Source: Acidiphilium rubrum (GTDB lineage Bacteria; Pseudomonadota; Alphaproteobacteria; Acetobacterales; Acetobacteraceae). From it: a DNA stretch of 64,000 nucleotides. The translations under genes were made by a program, and so were the position numbers. The DNA is taken from the NCBI RefSeq assembly GCF_900156265.1, contig NZ_FTNE01000012.1, positions 57,221 to 121,220 on the forward strand, read 5' to 3'. Of the stretch, positions 15,274-25,935 are shown piece by piece; the first letter of the stretch is position 1; each line of letters opens with the position of its first letter. The notes under the pieces were generated by a model, which was not told the DNA's origin, searched no databases, and saw only the letters and a program-made list of their open reading frames with translations.

Positions 15274-17446
15274 TCAGGAATGTTTTGCGATATCGATTGC
15301 GTTCACGCTGTTGATGGTTAATCGGGTTACGCAACGCTGAGCCACGACCTGATAGCGATGGATTTGTCATGAAATACTCATGGGCGGACACGGGGTGTGG
15401 TCCCTGTGGTATTTTCGACCAGTTACCGTCTGCGCCGAGACTCCAGGAATCGACGTCATCACGCAAGTTGACCGCCATGATCTGGTCAAGCACCTGCGCA
15501 TGCACCGTTGCATTGTGGATCGGGACGAAGGTTTCAACCCGCCAATCCATGTTGCGAGCCATCCAATCGGCGCTCGATATGAAAACCTTGTTGTCCCGGC
15601 AGGGCATGTCAGCGCCATTGGCGAACACTGCGATGCGTGCGTGCTCCAGGAAGCGGCCAATGATCGATTTGACCTGTATGGTCTCCGACAGTCCCGGCAC
15701 ACCGGGTCGCAGGCAGCAGATGCCGCGTATGACGCAGATGATCCGCACACCGGCTGCCGATGCCCGGTAGAGGTGGTCAATCAGTCGTTCGTCGACGAGG
15801 GAATTAAGTTTCAACCAGATTCCAGATGGCCGGCCAACTTTCGCGGCGGCGATTTCAGCATCGATCAGAGCCTCGATCGTCCGGCGCGTGCTGATCGGGC
15901 TGAACGCGAGTTGGTCCATGTGCTCGGGGCGCGCGTAGCCGGTCATGTAATTGAACAGGCGGGCGGAGTCCCGGGTCAGTTCGGGATCGCAGGTGAAGAA
16001 CGACAGATCCGTGTAGATGCGCGCCGTGATCGGGTGGTAATTGCCGGTACCGAAATGGGCGTAGGCTCGCATCGCACTGCCTTCGCGGCGGACGACCAAG
16101 GACAGTTTGGCGTGGGTTTTCAGGCCAAGGAAGCCGTACACGACCTGCACGCCAGCGGCCTCCAGTGTGCGGGCGAGGCGGATGTTCGCTTCCTCATCGA
16201 AGCGGGCGCGCAGTTCGACCATGGCGGTGACGCTTTTGCCAGATTCAGCGGCTTCGATCAGTGCACCCACGATCGGCGAGTCGCGGCTGGTTCGGTACAG
16301 GGTCTGTTTGATCGCGACAACATTGGGATCGCCAGCAGCCTGGCGGAGGAATTGCACGACCACGTCGAAACTCTCGAACGGGTGGTGTACGATGATGTCC
16401 TTGTTGCGAATGGCAGCGAAACAATCGCCGCCGAAATCGCGAATGCGTTCGGGAAAGCGGGGCGTGTAGGCGGGAAAGAGCAATTCGGGGCGATCGTCGA
16501 CGATCATTTCCTTCAGATCGACCAATCCCAGCATCCCGGCTTCGATGAACAATTCGTCGTCCGGGGCCTCGACCTCGTCGATCACGAAACTTTGCAGGTC
16601 CTCCGGCATATTCGCTGCAAGGGTCAGTTGGATCGCGGCACCCCGGCGGCGGCGTTTCAGGGCCGATTCATAGGATTGCACAAGATCCTCGGCCTCTTCC
16701 TCGAACTCGACATCGGTATCGCGTGAAACGCGGAACAGCCCTGAGCCAGCATGGCGAAAACCATGAAACAGCCGGTCAAGAAACAGGGCAACCAGATCCT
16801 CCAGCATGACGAACCGGATGGTGGCGGACGATGCGTCCGGCAGGCGGATGAAACGCCGGATCTGGGCTGGGAGTGGGATGAGCGCGCGCATCACCCCGGC
16901 ATCGTCTTCGCGGACCAGCTTGAGCGCGAGCACGAGGCCCATATTCTGGACGAAGGGAAATGGATGGGCTGGATCGATCGCCAGGGGCGTGAGAACGGGA
17001 AAGACCCGTTCCATAAAGTAACTGTCGAGGAATTTGTGATCTTCTCCGCTCAGATCGCCAGTGCTGATGATGGTCAGTCCGACTGCGGCGAGTTCGGCGC
17101 GCAACTCCGCCAGAACACGCTGCTGGGCCTCACGCAGGCCGCGGGCGCAGCGGTTGACCTCGGCAAGTTGCTGGGTCGGCGTCTGCCCATCGGATGAATG
17201 CAGCACGAGCCCGGCGCGGGCTTGACCGATCAGCCCGGCTACGCGGACCGAATAGAACTCATCGAGATTCGAGGCGCTGATCGAGACGAAGCGCAAACGC
17301 TCCAGCAATGGATAACGGGGGTTTTCAGCGGCGCCCACCACGCGCAAATTGAAGTCGAGCCATGAGAGCTCGCGGTTGATGAAGCGCGCGGGGTCTGCGA
17401 TTGTGATCGGTGCCTCCCTCGCGCTGACATGTGTGCTACTATCCAT
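15263..17446 (-). CDS. ppk1: Polyphosphate kinase (PPK1)
   Basis: A 727-residue PPK1 that reversibly transfers the terminal phosphate of ATP onto polyphosphate. N-terminal '[15 protein letters not shown]' and '[14 protein letters not shown]' are family signatures. 'KTHAKLSLV' carries the His (residue 445) that is phosphorylated during catalysis. '[21 protein letters not shown]' and '[15 protein letters not shown]' follow. After that last motif come about 20 extra basic/polar residues up to the stop, which overlaps the phage-side lipoprotein gene. It is the distal gene of the operon with the CDP-alcohol transferase, permease and hda. Confidence 0.97.
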   Translation of the reverse strand: MDSSTHVSAREAPITIADPARFINRELSWLDFNLRVVGAAENPRYPLLERLRFVSISASNLDEFYSVRVAGLIGQARAGLVLHSSDGQTPTQQLAEVNRCARGLREAQQRVLAELRAELAAVGLTIISTGDLSGEDHKFLDSYFMERVFPVLTPLAIDPAHPFPFVQNMGLVLALKLVREDDAGVMRALIPLPAQIRRFIRLPDASSATIRFVMLEDLVALFLDRLFHGFRHAGSGLFRVSRDTDVEFEEEAEDLVQSYESALKRRRRGAAIQLTLAANMPEDLQSFVIDEVEAPDDELFIEAGMLGLVDLKEMIVDDRPELLFPAYTPRFPERIRDFGGDCFAAIRNKDIIVHHPFESFDVVVQFLRQAAGDPNVVAIKQTLYRTSRDSPIVGALIEAAESGKSVTAMVELRARFDEEANIRLARTLEAAGVQVVYGFLGLKTHAKLSLVVRREGSAMRAYAHFGTGNYHPITARIYTDLSFFTCDPELTRDSARLFNYMTGYARPEHMDQLAFSPISTRRTIEALIDAEIAAAKVGRPSGIWLKLNSLVDERLIDHLYRASAAGVRIICVIRGICCLRPGVPGLSETIQVKSIIGRFLEHARIAVFANGADMPCRDNKVFISSADWMARNMDWRVETFVPIHNATVHAQVLDQIMAVNLRDDVDSWSLGADGNWSKIPQGPHPVSAHEYFMTNPSLSGRGSALRNPINHQQRERNRYRKTFLINE

Positions 17447-17476
17447 CCGAGGATGTTGGCATGAATCGGCGCAGCG

Positions 17477-18229
17477 CTAAAGCAGCGATGGCGTTTCCGT
17501 TGCATGAAATTCAGCTTGGCGGCCGGGCTGCGGTATCGATTGTTCCTCCTCCGGCGGATCAGCGAGTTCACCGAGGAGCCGTTCGGCGATCCGGCGGGAC
17601 GGCGCGGTGCCGAGTGCGAGCGCATAGCGATCGAGGCGGGCGATTGCTTCGCGCAATACGGCAGGGCGGCGGGGGAGGCGGCCGAGCAGAAATTGCTGGA
17701 CCGACGCAGAAATAGCCATTTGTCGAGCGGCCGCGAGGCGGATGAGCATGGCATCGAGCAACGCGGGTTCGGCGGGTGCGATCTGGATGGTCAGGCTGGC
17801 GCGCAAGCGGCTCCCAAGATCGGCGAGGTCGATGGCAAGGCGGGCGGGGGGTGTCCTGCTTGTCATCAGGACCGGTTTCTGGCTTGCCGATGCCCGTTCC
17901 AATGTTGCGAACAGGGCGATCGGGGCGGCCATCGTGTCGACATCCTCGATGACGATCGCCGCTCGCGATGACGAAAGGGTTTGGCGCAGTTGCGAGGCCT
18001 CAACGATCTCCGCCTCGCGTTCGGCAGCCCAAAGACGGGAGAGGTGGCTTTTGCCGCAACCCGCATCGCCCCACAATACAAGCCTGTTGTTGACCCAATT
18101 TACTGGTGCGGCGAGGGCGGCCCTTGCTGCTTGGTTTGACGGAGCCTCGATAAAATCGGCCGCCGAGAATTGATCCGGCTCATCAAACGGCAATGCCAGT
18201 TGGCGTGCGGCTGTCGCGTTGTCAGGCAC
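17477..18229 (-). CDS. hda: DnaA-related AAA+ protein, Hda-like regulator of replication
   Basis: A 250-residue protein related to the DnaA ATPase core but without the DNA-binding domain. 'QLALPFDEPDQFSAADFI' is the usual N-terminal start with a clamp-binding QLALPF motif (about residues 9-14). 'NNRLVLWGDAGCGKSHLSRLWA' is Walker A and 'AIVIEDVD' is Walker B. Hda-type proteins bind the sliding clamp and stimulate ATP hydrolysis by DnaA. I chose GTG 18229, which overlaps the permease stop by 8 bases; the longer frame would lie inside that gene. ppk1 begins 30 bases further on. Confidence 0.88.
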   Translation of the reverse strand: MPDNATAARQLALPFDEPDQFSAADFIEAPSNQAARAALAAPVNWVNNRLVLWGDAGCGKSHLSRLWAAEREAEIVEASQLRQTLSSSRAAIVIEDVDTMAAPIALFATLERASASQKPVLMTSRTPPARLAIDLADLGSRLRASLTIQIAPAEPALLDAMLIRLAAARQMAISASVQQFLLGRLPRRPAVLREAIARLDRYALALGTAPSRRIAERLLGELADPPEEEQSIPQPGRQAEFHATETPSLL

Positions 18230-19316
18230 TGGGCTTCGGCGGGTCCAGATACAAAGAGCTCTGGAGATAGTGATGCAGCCAGAAGCGCGCCAGAACGCCC
18301 AGGGTCGCCGTAACGGGTACGGCGAGCATGACGCCGAGAAAGCCGAAGGTTTCGGCACCGGCAAACAGCGCGAAGATCACCCATACGGCCGATAAGCCAA
18401 GTCGATCGCCCAGGAACCGCGGCGCCACGACATAATCGTTCAGTAACTGACCGACTACGAAAATGGTCGCGATGACGAGGACGTGATCGATCCCGCTGAA
18501 CTGGCCCAGAGCCAGAATAATCGAGGAGACGGCACCGACGATGGTGCCAACATAAGGAATGAACGATAACAGCCCGGCGGTGAGCCCCACGACCAGGCCC
18601 AGATTCAAGCCCGCGATACTAAGGGCGACAGCATAAAAGACTGCCAGAAACAGGCAGCAGATGGCCTGGCCGCGTAACCAGGCATTCAGAATTCGGCTAA
18701 TTTCCTGCGAAAGATTACGAATCACGCTTTCCTGGGAGCGCGGTAACCACGAGTCGATCCGGGCGATCACGAACGGCCAGTCGCGCAGGAAGTAGAATGC
18801 GACGATTGGCGTGATGATCAGCAGCGTCAGAATATTGATCAGCACAAACCCAGTGCCGACCACGCGCCGTGCCGCCGTGCCGACGAAGCCCATGAGCGTT
18901 CCGGCTTCGTTGCTGACCAGCGACTTGAGTTTGCTGGAAACGAAACCCTGACCGAACTTCTGTTGGATGCTGTTGATTTCATGGGTCGCGAATTTCTGCA
19001 GATTTTGGACCATGCTAGGCAATTGCTGCGATAGCAGCCCGATCTGCGCAGAAATGAGTGGATAGAGCAGCAGGATGCACAGTGCAGCGCCGGCGATCAA
19101 TGTCAGCAACATGATCGCGGTGCCCAGCGAGCGTGGAATCCGCAGGCGCGTCAACGCGGAAACAGCCGGATCAAGGAAGTAGGCGATTCCGGCGGCGGCA
19201 ACGAACGGCAGCAAGATTGAAGAGAACAGACGTAAAAAAACTATCGCTAGTACAACAGCTGCGCCAATCGCTAGGAAACGTTGCCAGCGTGGCCCCGCCT
19301 CGATCCGTCCATTCAT
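18222..19316 (-). CDS. AI-2E/PerM family membrane transporter
   Basis: A 364-residue membrane protein with about eight hydrophobic segments. 'LLPFVAAAGIAYFLDPAVSALTR' near the start and 'LSFIPYVGTIVGAVSSIILAL' with 'VAPRFLGDRLGLSAVWVIFALFAGAETFGFLGVMLAVPV' near the end are standard for the PerM/AI-2E exporter family. The substrate is unknown. ATG 19316 overlaps the upstream CDP-alcohol transferase stop (ATGA). This gene commonly lies between such a transferase and hda in alphaproteobacteria. Confidence 0.9.
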   Translation of the reverse strand: MNGRIEAGPRWQRFLAIGAAVVLAIVFLRLFSSILLPFVAAAGIAYFLDPAVSALTRLRIPRSLGTAIMLLTLIAGAALCILLLYPLISAQIGLLSQQLPSMVQNLQKFATHEINSIQQKFGQGFVSSKLKSLVSNEAGTLMGFVGTAARRVVGTGFVLINILTLLIITPIVAFYFLRDWPFVIARIDSWLPRSQESVIRNLSQEISRILNAWLRGQAICCLFLAVFYAVALSIAGLNLGLVVGLTAGLLSFIPYVGTIVGAVSSIILALGQFSGIDHVLVIATIFVVGQLLNDYVVAPRFLGDRLGLSAVWVIFALFAGAETFGFLGVMLAVPVTATLGVLARFWLHHYLQSSLYLDPPKPSA

Positions 19317-19888
19317 ACCAATCTGCTGCCGCGCATGACGTAAGCCCCTCCTGAAATCAACGTGGTCAGCGCGACGAGACCGATCAACATCGGACGTATA
19401 TAGGGTGGATGCACGGCGAAGCCAGCCTCGGCAAGAGTAACGCCAACCAGCGTGATCTGGGCGACGCTGTTCAGCTTGGAGATGATCAGCGGCCGGATTG
19501 CAACGGTTCTGCCGAGCAAGCGTAGCAAGCCGATACCGCCGATAATCATGCCATCGCGAAACACGACCAGGATCGTGAGCCATAACGGCAGCAGCCCAAT
19601 CGCGGCCAGCGTGATAAACATCGATGTCAGCAGCAATTTGTCGGCCAGGGGGTCGAGCAATGTGCCCAGGATAGACGGTCCCTGGCGCCGCGCGAGCCAT
19701 CCGTCCAACGCGTCGGTCAGCCCCGCAAGCGCGAAAAGTATTGCCGCAATTGCGCAGTCGCGGCGCAAGACCAACCAGATTGCAATCGGAACCGCACAGA
19801 TCCGGCCAAACGTCAGCACGTTCGGAAGTGTCGCGACGTCGGTTGAAGCGCCGGCCCTGCTACTGTGACGATTTATGCCATCCGGCAT
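19313..19888 (-). CDS. CDP-alcohol phosphatidyltransferase
   Basis: A 191-residue integral membrane enzyme of the PgsA/Pgp-synthase type that joins a CDP-activated lipid to an alcohol phosphate. The catalytic signature D-G-x2-A-R-x8-G-x3-D-x3-D is visible in 'DALDGWLARRQGPSILG' plus 'TLLDPLADKLL' (about residues 55-85). Five or six membrane helices follow. ATG 19888 gives 'MPDGINRHSS...LPNVLTFGRI'; a longer frame to 20071 would run into the divergent purM promoter region. It heads the operon ending in ppk1. The exact alcohol (glycerol phosphate most likely) is not decided. Confidence 0.88.
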   Translation of the reverse strand: MPDGINRHSSRAGASTDVATLPNVLTFGRICAVPIAIWLVLRRDCAIAAILFALAGLTDALDGWLARRQGPSILGTLLDPLADKLLLTSMFITLAAIGLLPLWLTILVVFRDGMIIGGIGLLRLLGRTVAIRPLIISKLNSVAQITLVGVTLAEAGFAVHPPYIRPMLIGLVALTTLISGGAYVMRGSRLV

Positions 19889-20039
19889 GATTGATCTGCC
19901 TGGTTGCGCTTGCTCCGGCGTTGTGGTGATAACCGCGCCGAACGCAGCGCGCGCTGCCGTCCGCCATCGAGCGACGTATCGTTGGTGACCATTGTGCGCC
20001 GGTTGTTCATGAATGACGATTAGCGCATCGGAGACGTGC

Positions 20040-21110
20040 ATGACCAGCAGCGACGGCAGGAACGGCGTCACCTATCGCGATTCTGGCGTCGATATTGAGG
20101 CCGGCGACCAATTGGTCGATATGATCAAACCGCTTGCGAAGGCGACGACCAGGGCCGGCGTCATCGGCGGTATCGGCGGGTTCGGCGCGCTGTTCGACCC
20201 TAAGGCTGCCGGCTTCGCCGATCCTGTGTTGGTCGCCACCACCGATGGGGTCGGCACCAAGCTTCGCCTCGCCATCGATACCGGTATTCATGATACCGTC
20301 GGGATTGATCTGGTCGCAATGTGCGTCAACGATCTCGTGGTGCAGGGCGCAGAGCCACTGTTTTTCCTGGATTATTTCGCAACCGGCCAGCTTGATCCCG
20401 CGATCGCGACCCGCGTCATTGCGGGAATCGCCGAAGGCTGTCGCCAAGTGGGCTGTGCGCTGACTGGTGGTGAAACCGCCGAAATGCCGGGTATGTACGG
20501 CAGAGGCGATTACGATCTGGCCGGTTTCGCCGTCGGTGCCGCCGAGCGCGGCACTCTGCTCCCCGACCGGGTCGCCCCTGGCGACATTCTGCTCGGATTG
20601 CCGAGTTCCGGTGTTCACTCCAATGGGTTTTCGCTGGTGCGGCGCATTATCGACACCGCCGGGATCAAGTTGGACGATACGGCCCCGTTTGCCCCGGCGC
20701 AAACCCTGGGTGCCGCGCTCATGATACCAACGGCCCTATACGTTCACCCGGTGCTTGCCCTGGCCCGTGCCGGCTTCTTGCGGGCCGCCGCCCATATCAC
20801 CGGCGGCGGGTTGCCTGGCAATGTACCGCGCGTGTTGCCTGAAGGCTGCGCTGCCGTGATCGACCAGCCTTGGCCGATGCCGCCGGTGTTTCGCTGGTTG
20901 GCCGGTGCCGGCGGCGTAGCGTCGACTGAGATGCTCCGGGTCTTCAATTGCGGGATCGGCATGGTTCTGGTGGTCCGCGAGACCGATTGCGATGGCGCGA
21001 CCACGCTGCTGTCCGGCCAAGGGCTGGCACCGTGCCGCCTTGGGCGGATTGTCGCCGCTGACGGTCCCCCGGCAATCCACATCACCGACCCCGACGCTTT
21101 ATTTACATGA
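20040..21110 (+). CDS. purM: Phosphoribosylformylglycinamidine cyclo-ligase
   Basis: A 356-residue PurM that closes the imidazole ring of aminoimidazole ribotide in purine synthesis. '[16 protein letters not shown]', 'GGFGALFD', '[15 protein letters not shown]', '[27 protein letters not shown]' and '[16 protein letters not shown]' are all PurM signatures. ATG 20040 has GGAG upstream. It overlaps purN by 4 bases (ATGA) and is divergent from the CDP-alcohol transferase operon across a 151-base gap. Confidence 0.97.
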   Translation: MTSSDGRNGVTYRDSGVDIEAGDQLVDMIKPLAKATTRAGVIGGIGGFGALFDPKAAGFADPVLVATTDGVGTKLRLAIDTGIHDTVGIDLVAMCVNDLVVQGAEPLFFLDYFATGQLDPAIATRVIAGIAEGCRQVGCALTGGETAEMPGMYGRGDYDLAGFAVGAAERGTLLPDRVAPGDILLGLPSSGVHSNGFSLVRRIIDTAGIKLDDTAPFAPAQTLGAALMIPTALYVHPVLALARAGFLRAAAHITGGGLPGNVPRVLPEGCAAVIDQPWPMPPVFRWLAGAGGVASTEMLRVFNCGIGMVLVVRETDCDGATTLLSGQGLAPCRLGRIVAADGPPAIHITDPDALFT

Positions 21111-21727
21111 AGCAACGTGTCGGTATTCTGATCTCGGGGCGAGGGTCGAACATGCAGGCGCTCATCCGCGCCGCGGCCAATGCCGATTACCCGGCCGAGG
21201 TCGCGCTTGTGATCTCAAACCGTGCCGATGCCGTCGGCCTCGACATTGCGCGCCAGCACGGGATTGCCGCCATGGCAATGCCGAGTCGCGATTTCCGCAC
21301 TGACCGCGCTGGGCACGAAGCCCGAATTCATGAGGCCCTGATCGGTGCCGGCTGCACCATCGTATGTTTGGCAGGGTACATGCGGCTGTTGACGCCCGCG
21401 TTCGTGACGCTGTGGGCAGGACGCATGTTGAACATCCATCCGTCGTTGCTGCCGGCGTTTCCCGGCCTCGACACGCACGCGCGCGCTCTGGCGACGGGCG
21501 CCAAAATCCACGGCTGCACGGTGCATCTGGTCACGGCGGCGATGGATGAGGGGCCGATTCTCGCGCAGGCGGCGGTGCCGGTTTTGCCCGATGACACCGA
21601 AATAACGCTCAGCGAACGGGTTCTCGTACAGGAGCATATCATTTACCCTATGGCGCTCCGTCATCACATCGGCGTCCAGCCGAGATACGCTGATCCGACG
21701 GTGGCTTTACTCAGCCCTTGCGCTTGA
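21107..21727 (+). CDS. purN: Phosphoribosylglycinamide formyltransferase
   Basis: A 206-residue GAR transformylase using 10-formyl-tetrahydrofolate. '[16 protein letters not shown]' is the phosphate-binding start. '[14 protein letters not shown]', '[22 protein letters not shown]' (active-site Asn/His region) and '[22 protein letters not shown]' (catalytic Asp) follow. Coupled to purM by an ATGA overlap. Confidence 0.96.
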   Translation: MKQRVGILISGRGSNMQALIRAAANADYPAEVALVISNRADAVGLDIARQHGIAAMAMPSRDFRTDRAGHEARIHEALIGAGCTIVCLAGYMRLLTPAFVTLWAGRMLNIHPSLLPAFPGLDTHARALATGAKIHGCTVHLVTAAMDEGPILAQAAVPVLPDDTEITLSERVLVQEHIIYPMALRHHIGVQPRYADPTVALLSPCA

Positions 21728-21813
21728 CGCCAAGACGCAATAACCATTGAACATGTCACGAAAGCGTGTGACACGATAACAAGCGGATGGGATTCGAAAG
21801 GGTCAAGGCGGTA

Positions 21814-21978
21814 ATGATGGCTGATACTGATACACCGAACAACCTCCCTATCGGTCTGGAGCAACTCGAACAAGGCAGCCAAGCGGGCTGGAACGGGTTC
21901 ACCCGGTTTCTGGTCGTGACCGTCATCAGTCTTGTTGTTATTCTGCTGCTGATAGCGGCTTTTACCGTCTGGAGTTGA
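21814..21978 (+). CDS. Small membrane protein, aa3 cytochrome oxidase subunit IV-like
   Basis: A 54-residue protein with a short soluble N-terminus and one C-terminal membrane helix. 'GSQAGWNGFTRFLVVTVISLV' then 'LLLIAAFTVWS' resembles the bacterial aa3-type cytochrome c oxidase subunit IV pattern (a 'W.GF.RF' motif just before the helix). Start could be 21814 or the next ATG at 21817. No other oxidase genes are near, so the assignment rests on the short motif only. Confidence 0.55.
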   Translation: MMADTDTPNNLPIGLEQLEQGSQAGWNGFTRFLVVTVISLVVILLLIAAFTVWS

Positions 21979-22082
21979 GCCGGACACAATTCGCTTCCGC
22001 GACTGCGGGGCGGCGTTAATTTCAAAAGGTTTGGGCGATCCGGTAGGTGCGACCCGCCCTAACACGCGACGATCCGCTGGTC

Positions 22083-23021
22083 TCAACCACCCAGAGCCCA
22101 CGCCAGGATTCCCTGCTGCGCATAGAGCCGGTTTTCCGCCTCATCGAACACGACCGACTGCGGTCCATCGATCACCCCGGCGCTGACCTCCTCACCGCGA
22201 TGCGCCGGCAGGCAATGCATGAATATCGCATCCTTTGATGCACGCGCCATCAATCGTTCATTCACCTGAAAGCCCGCCAGCAGGTTATGCCGGCGTTCGG
22301 CATCGTCATCGCCCATGCTCACCCAAGTGTCGGTGACCACGCAACGCGCATCGGCAACTGCAGCATCGGGGTCTTCGGTCAGGACTATATTGGCGCCCGC
22401 CGCCTCTGCCCATGCCACAGCAGCAGCGTCGGGGCGCAATTCGGCTGGGCAGGCCAAATTCAGGCGAAACCCAAACCGTGCCGCCGCCTCGATCCAGCTT
22501 TTCGCCATATTGTTGCCGTCGCCGATCCAGGCGACGGTCTGCCCGGAAATCGGACCATGCCGCTCCTCGAACGTCAGCACATCCGCCATCACCTGGCATG
22601 GATGCGACCGTTCGGTCAGGCCATTGATCACCGGAACAGTAGCATAGGTAGCCAGTTCCCGCAGTTTCGCCTCCCGATCCGTCCGCAGCATGATCGCATC
22701 GACATAGCGCGACAGCACCCGCGCAGTATCTGCCACCGTCTCACCCCGACCGATCTGCATTTCGCGTGATGACAGCATCACCACATCGCCACCCAGGCCG
22801 CGCATCGCCATTTCGAAACTTACGCGTGTCCGCGTCGACGGTTTCTCAAAAATCAGCGCCAGCGACCGTCCGGCGAGCGGCCGCGCGGCCGATCGGCCGG
22901 CGCGCTTGAACCGGGCCGCCTGATCGAGGATTCGCCGCAAAACGGGCGCCTCGATCAGTGCCAGATCAAGGAAGTGCCTCGGTTGGTTGTCATTGTTGCC
23001 TGTCCCGATCGCAATGCTCAT
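22083..23021 (-). CDS. argF: Ornithine carbamoyltransferase
   Basis: A 312-residue enzyme making citrulline from ornithine and carbamoyl phosphate. '[16 protein letters not shown]' (carbamoyl-phosphate STRTR loop), '[19 protein letters not shown]' (HPCQ) and '[16 protein letters not shown]' (HCLP ornithine loop) are intact. ATG 23021 overlaps the argD stop (ATGA), so it is the second gene of an argD-argF operon. Confidence 0.96.
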   Translation of the reverse strand: MSIAIGTGNNDNQPRHFLDLALIEAPVLRRILDQAARFKRAGRSAARPLAGRSLALIFEKPSTRTRVSFEMAMRGLGGDVVMLSSREMQIGRGETVADTARVLSRYVDAIMLRTDREAKLRELATYATVPVINGLTERSHPCQVMADVLTFEERHGPISGQTVAWIGDGNNMAKSWIEAAARFGFRLNLACPAELRPDAAAVAWAEAAGANIVLTEDPDAAVADARCVVTDTWVSMGDDDAERRHNLLAGFQVNERLMARASKDAIFMHCLPAHRGEEVSAGVIDGPQSVVFDEAENRLYAQQGILAWALGG

Positions 23022-24214
23022 TTCGCGGCAGCCGCGAACAGTGACGGCTTGCACCGCCGGGCCGCACCATCCAGCCGGACCAGCGCCTCATCGATTTCCG
23101 ATTCCGAGACGATCAGCGGCGGAACCAGACGCAACACATTGTCTCCTGCGGCGACCGCCAGCAACCCCTCGTTGAAACACGCCGTCTGAACTTCGCCGTT
23201 CGGCACCAGACAGACCAGACCTTGCATCAGCCCATGTCCGCGCACAGCGCCAAATACATCGCCATGCCGGCGCACCAACGCTTCGAGTCCGGCCTGGAAT
23301 CGCGCACCCACCTGTTCGACCTGGGTCAGAAATCCCGGTGCAAGAACGACATCGAGCACAGCATTGCCGGCGGCACAGGCAAGCGGGCTGCCGCCATAGG
23401 TCGTGCCGTGGCTGCCCGGCACCAGATGTTTTGCGACACGCTCGTTGGCGACCAGCGCGCCGAGCGGAAACCCGCCCCCGATTCCCTTGGCCATGCTGAC
23501 CGCGTCCGGCATAACGCCGGCCCATTCATGTGCAAACAATTTGCCGGTCCGCCCCATGCCGCATTGCACCTCGTCGAACCCGAGGAGCAGGCCGAACTCA
23601 TCGGCCGCCGCACGCAATCCTTGCAGGTATTCCCCATAGGCCGGCCGCACCCCGCCCTCACCCTGAATGGGTTCGACCAGAATCCCCGCGGTCTCCGGCG
23701 TAATCGCAGCGCGTAACGCGTTCAGGTTATTGAACGGCACGTGGTCGAACCCGTCGACCGCCGGGCCAAACCCCGCCAGATATTTTGCATTGCCGGTCGC
23801 GGCGATCATCGCGAGTGTCCGACCATGAAACGCACCCTCGGCGCAAATCACCCGAAACCGTTCCGGCTTACCCTCATCGGCCATCGTCTTGCGGAACGAT
23901 TTGACCAGTGCCTCATTGGCCTCCGCGCCGGAGTTGCAAAAGAACACGCTGTCGCCGAAACTGGCGTCCACCAGCCGCGCCGCCAGTCGTTCAGCCTGCG
24001 GCACACGATAAAGATTCGAAACATGCATCACCTTGGCGGCCTGTTCGGCAATCGCCCGGGTCAAGCCGGCATGACCATGTCCGAGCGAGGAGGTCGCGAT
24101 CCCCGCGCCGAAATCCAGAAATCGGCGACCATCATCCGTCATCAGCCACACGCCCTCGCCGTGGCTGAACGAAACGTCGATCCGATTATAGTTCGGCATC
24201 AGAGAGGGTATCAT
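23018..24214 (-). CDS. argD: Acetylornithine aminotransferase
   Basis: A 398-residue PLP-dependent class III aminotransferase of arginine synthesis. '[17 protein letters not shown]', '[19 protein letters not shown]', '[21 protein letters not shown]' and '[14 protein letters not shown]' (PLP-binding Lys) are all present. ATG 24214 is chosen over an upstream TTG. It is the first gene of argDF. It could also act on succinyl-diaminopimelate, as many ArgD enzymes do. Confidence 0.94.
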   Translation of the reverse strand: MIPSLMPNYNRIDVSFSHGEGVWLMTDDGRRFLDFGAGIATSSLGHGHAGLTRAIAEQAAKVMHVSNLYRVPQAERLAARLVDASFGDSVFFCNSGAEANEALVKSFRKTMADEGKPERFRVICAEGAFHGRTLAMIAATGNAKYLAGFGPAVDGFDHVPFNNLNALRAAITPETAGILVEPIQGEGGVRPAYGEYLQGLRAAADEFGLLLGFDEVQCGMGRTGKLFAHEWAGVMPDAVSMAKGIGGGFPLGALVANERVAKHLVPGSHGTTYGGSPLACAAGNAVLDVVLAPGFLTQVEQVGARFQAGLEALVRRHGDVFGAVRGHGLMQGLVCLVPNGEVQTACFNEGLLAVAAGDNVLRLVPPLIVSESEIDEALVRLDGAARRCKPSLFAAAAK

Positions 24215-24242
24215 GTCACACAACTTTCTTTCGCGAAAAGCC

Positions 24243-24271
24243 TATAGTGCGATGCTGTCCGGCTAAGTCAA
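24243..24271 (-). promoter_or_regulatory. Candidate sigma70 promoter for argDF
   Basis: Read on the minus strand, TTGACT (24271-24266) and ACTATA (24248-24243) are separated by exactly 17 bases. The predicted transcript would start roughly 20 bases before the argD ATG. Found by eye; no ARG operator was recognised. Confidence 0.45.
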
Positions 24272-24441
24272 ACGCCAATTTTGATGAACAGGCAGTAACA
24301 CTTGGCCTTATGGCCGGTCGTTCTGCCAAGTCAGTCGCGACACGTCCCGAACAATTGTCCGCATACACCCCGCCCCTTCAATGAAATCAAGGGATTAAGA
24401 CCCACTATCCGATATCAGCCAGACACGCTACGCAGCGTCTC

Positions 24442-25917
24442 ATGCAAAGCAATGCTCGTCGTGCCGTGGTTGATCTGGGCTCCAATTCGGTCCGCCTCGT
24501 CGTGTTCCAAGGCCAATCCCGCAATCCCGTGCAGATCTTCAATGAAAAGGCCGTCCTTCGCCTCGCCCGCGGGTTGATCGCGACCGGCAACCTCGACCCG
24601 GCGTCGATGGATGAAGCGGTCACCGTGGTGCGACGCTACGGCGCGATCGCGCGTGCCATGGGTGCGCATCCATTTGAAGCCCTGGCGACCTCCGCCGTGC
24701 GCGATGCCGCCAACGGTCCCGAATTCACCGCACGACTGGAAGCGGCAACGCCCGGCCTGAAAGTCATTACCCTGACCGGCGAGCAGGAGGCGCGCCTCTC
24801 CGCCGAGGGCGTGCTTTGCGGTATTCCCGCCGCCGACGGCATTCTGGCCGATCTCGGCGGCGGTTCGCTCGAGGTCGTGCGCCTGTCTGCCGGCAGCATC
24901 GGTGAAGCCGCGACCATGCCGATCGGCGTGATCCGCCTCGCTGAACGTGCCGGCAATGATCATCTCCGCGCCAAAACCATCGTCTCCGACGAGCTTGAGG
25001 CGATCCCGTTTCTCGGTGAAGGCGCCGGTGGCGACCTTTATGTGTCGGGCGGCGCATTCCGTGCACTGGCCCGTATCCACATCGCGCAAACCGGCTACCC
25101 GCTGGCAATGGTGCACCATTACACGATTGGTCGCGACGAGGCCCGCGATCTTTCGGCGGTCATCGCCGAAGCGGGGCGCAAGCTGATCGAGCGCATGCCT
25201 GGCGTTGCCCGCAAACGAATTGATGATTTGCCCTACGCAGCCATCATTCTCCGGCGCCTGCTGCGTGCCACCAATGCGGCACGAGTCGTCTTCAGCGCCA
25301 ATGGCCTCCGCGAAGGCTGGTTTCTACGCCAACTTCCTGCGGAAATGCGTCTGCAAGACCCGCTGGTCGCGGCAGGGCGCGACCTCACGGTTGGATTGCT
25401 GCGCGATGCCGGCCTGCCGGACGCGCTCATCGCATGGACCGCGCCCTTGTTTGCCTCGGAAACCAACGCCCAGCGCCGGCTGCGTGAGGGCGCTTGCTGG
25501 TTTTCGGACATCGGCAATCATGAACATCCGGAATATCGGGCCGAACAAGCCTTTCTGCGCGTCCTCCGCCAAACCGGCGTCGGCCTGGATCACCATGCTC
25601 GCGCCTTTTTGGCCCTGACCCTGGCGTTGCGCTATGAAGCGCCGATTGAAAGCCCGTTCCTCGCACCCGCGCGTGCCTTGCTCGATATGGCGGCCGCCCG
25701 TCGCGCCGAGACGTTAGGTGCGGCTCTGCGCCTCGCGTACACGCTCTCCGCCGGCACGCCCACACTGCTCGCCGCAACCAGCCTAACGATCGATCGTGGC
25801 AAACTGGTCCTCACGCTCAATGCATCGAGCGGTGTCTTCGCCGGCGACCCGATCGACCGCCGCCTGTCCCGCCTGGCCTCGATGGTCGGGCTCGAAGCCG
25901 AAACACGGCTGATCTGA
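24442..25917 (+). CDS. ppx: Exopolyphosphatase / pppGpp phosphatase family (Ppx/GppA)
   Basis: A 491-residue Ppx/GppA protein. 'AVVDLGSNSVRLVVFQ' is the phosphate-binding start and 'GILADLGGGSLEVVRLS' the second ATPase-fold loop; 'EAVTVVRRYGAIARAMGAH' and 'VITLTGEQEARLSAEGV' are typical in between. A C-terminal helical extension (from about residue 310) fits the long Ppx form. It hydrolyses polyphosphate end units and possibly pppGpp. It lies 7 kb from ppk1 rather than directly after it. Confidence 0.93.
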   Translation: MQSNARRAVVDLGSNSVRLVVFQGQSRNPVQIFNEKAVLRLARGLIATGNLDPASMDEAVTVVRRYGAIARAMGAHPFEALATSAVRDAANGPEFTARLEAATPGLKVITLTGEQEARLSAEGVLCGIPAADGILADLGGGSLEVVRLSAGSIGEAATMPIGVIRLAERAGNDHLRAKTIVSDELEAIPFLGEGAGGDLYVSGGAFRALARIHIAQTGYPLAMVHHYTIGRDEARDLSAVIAEAGRKLIERMPGVARKRIDDLPYAAIILRRLLRATNAARVVFSANGLREGWFLRQLPAEMRLQDPLVAAGRDLTVGLLRDAGLPDALIAWTAPLFASETNAQRRLREGACWFSDIGNHEHPEYRAEQAFLRVLRQTGVGLDHHARAFLALTLALRYEAPIESPFLAPARALLDMAAARRAETLGAALRLAYTLSAGTPTLLAATSLTIDRGKLVLTLNASSGVFAGDPIDRRLSRLASMVGLEAETRLI

Positions 25918-25935
25918 TCGCGGTTCGGGCGGTCG

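Noticed and set aside
15380..16726. A 448-codon open frame antisense to ppk1
   Set aside because: It lies wholly inside the strongly conserved ppk1 gene, and long antisense frames are common in GC-rich codon patterns; its residues show no family motif.
21754..21773. TGTCAC/GTGACA inverted repeat before the small membrane protein gene
   Set aside because: Only 6-base arms with an 8-base gap and no recognised regulator site; could be chance.
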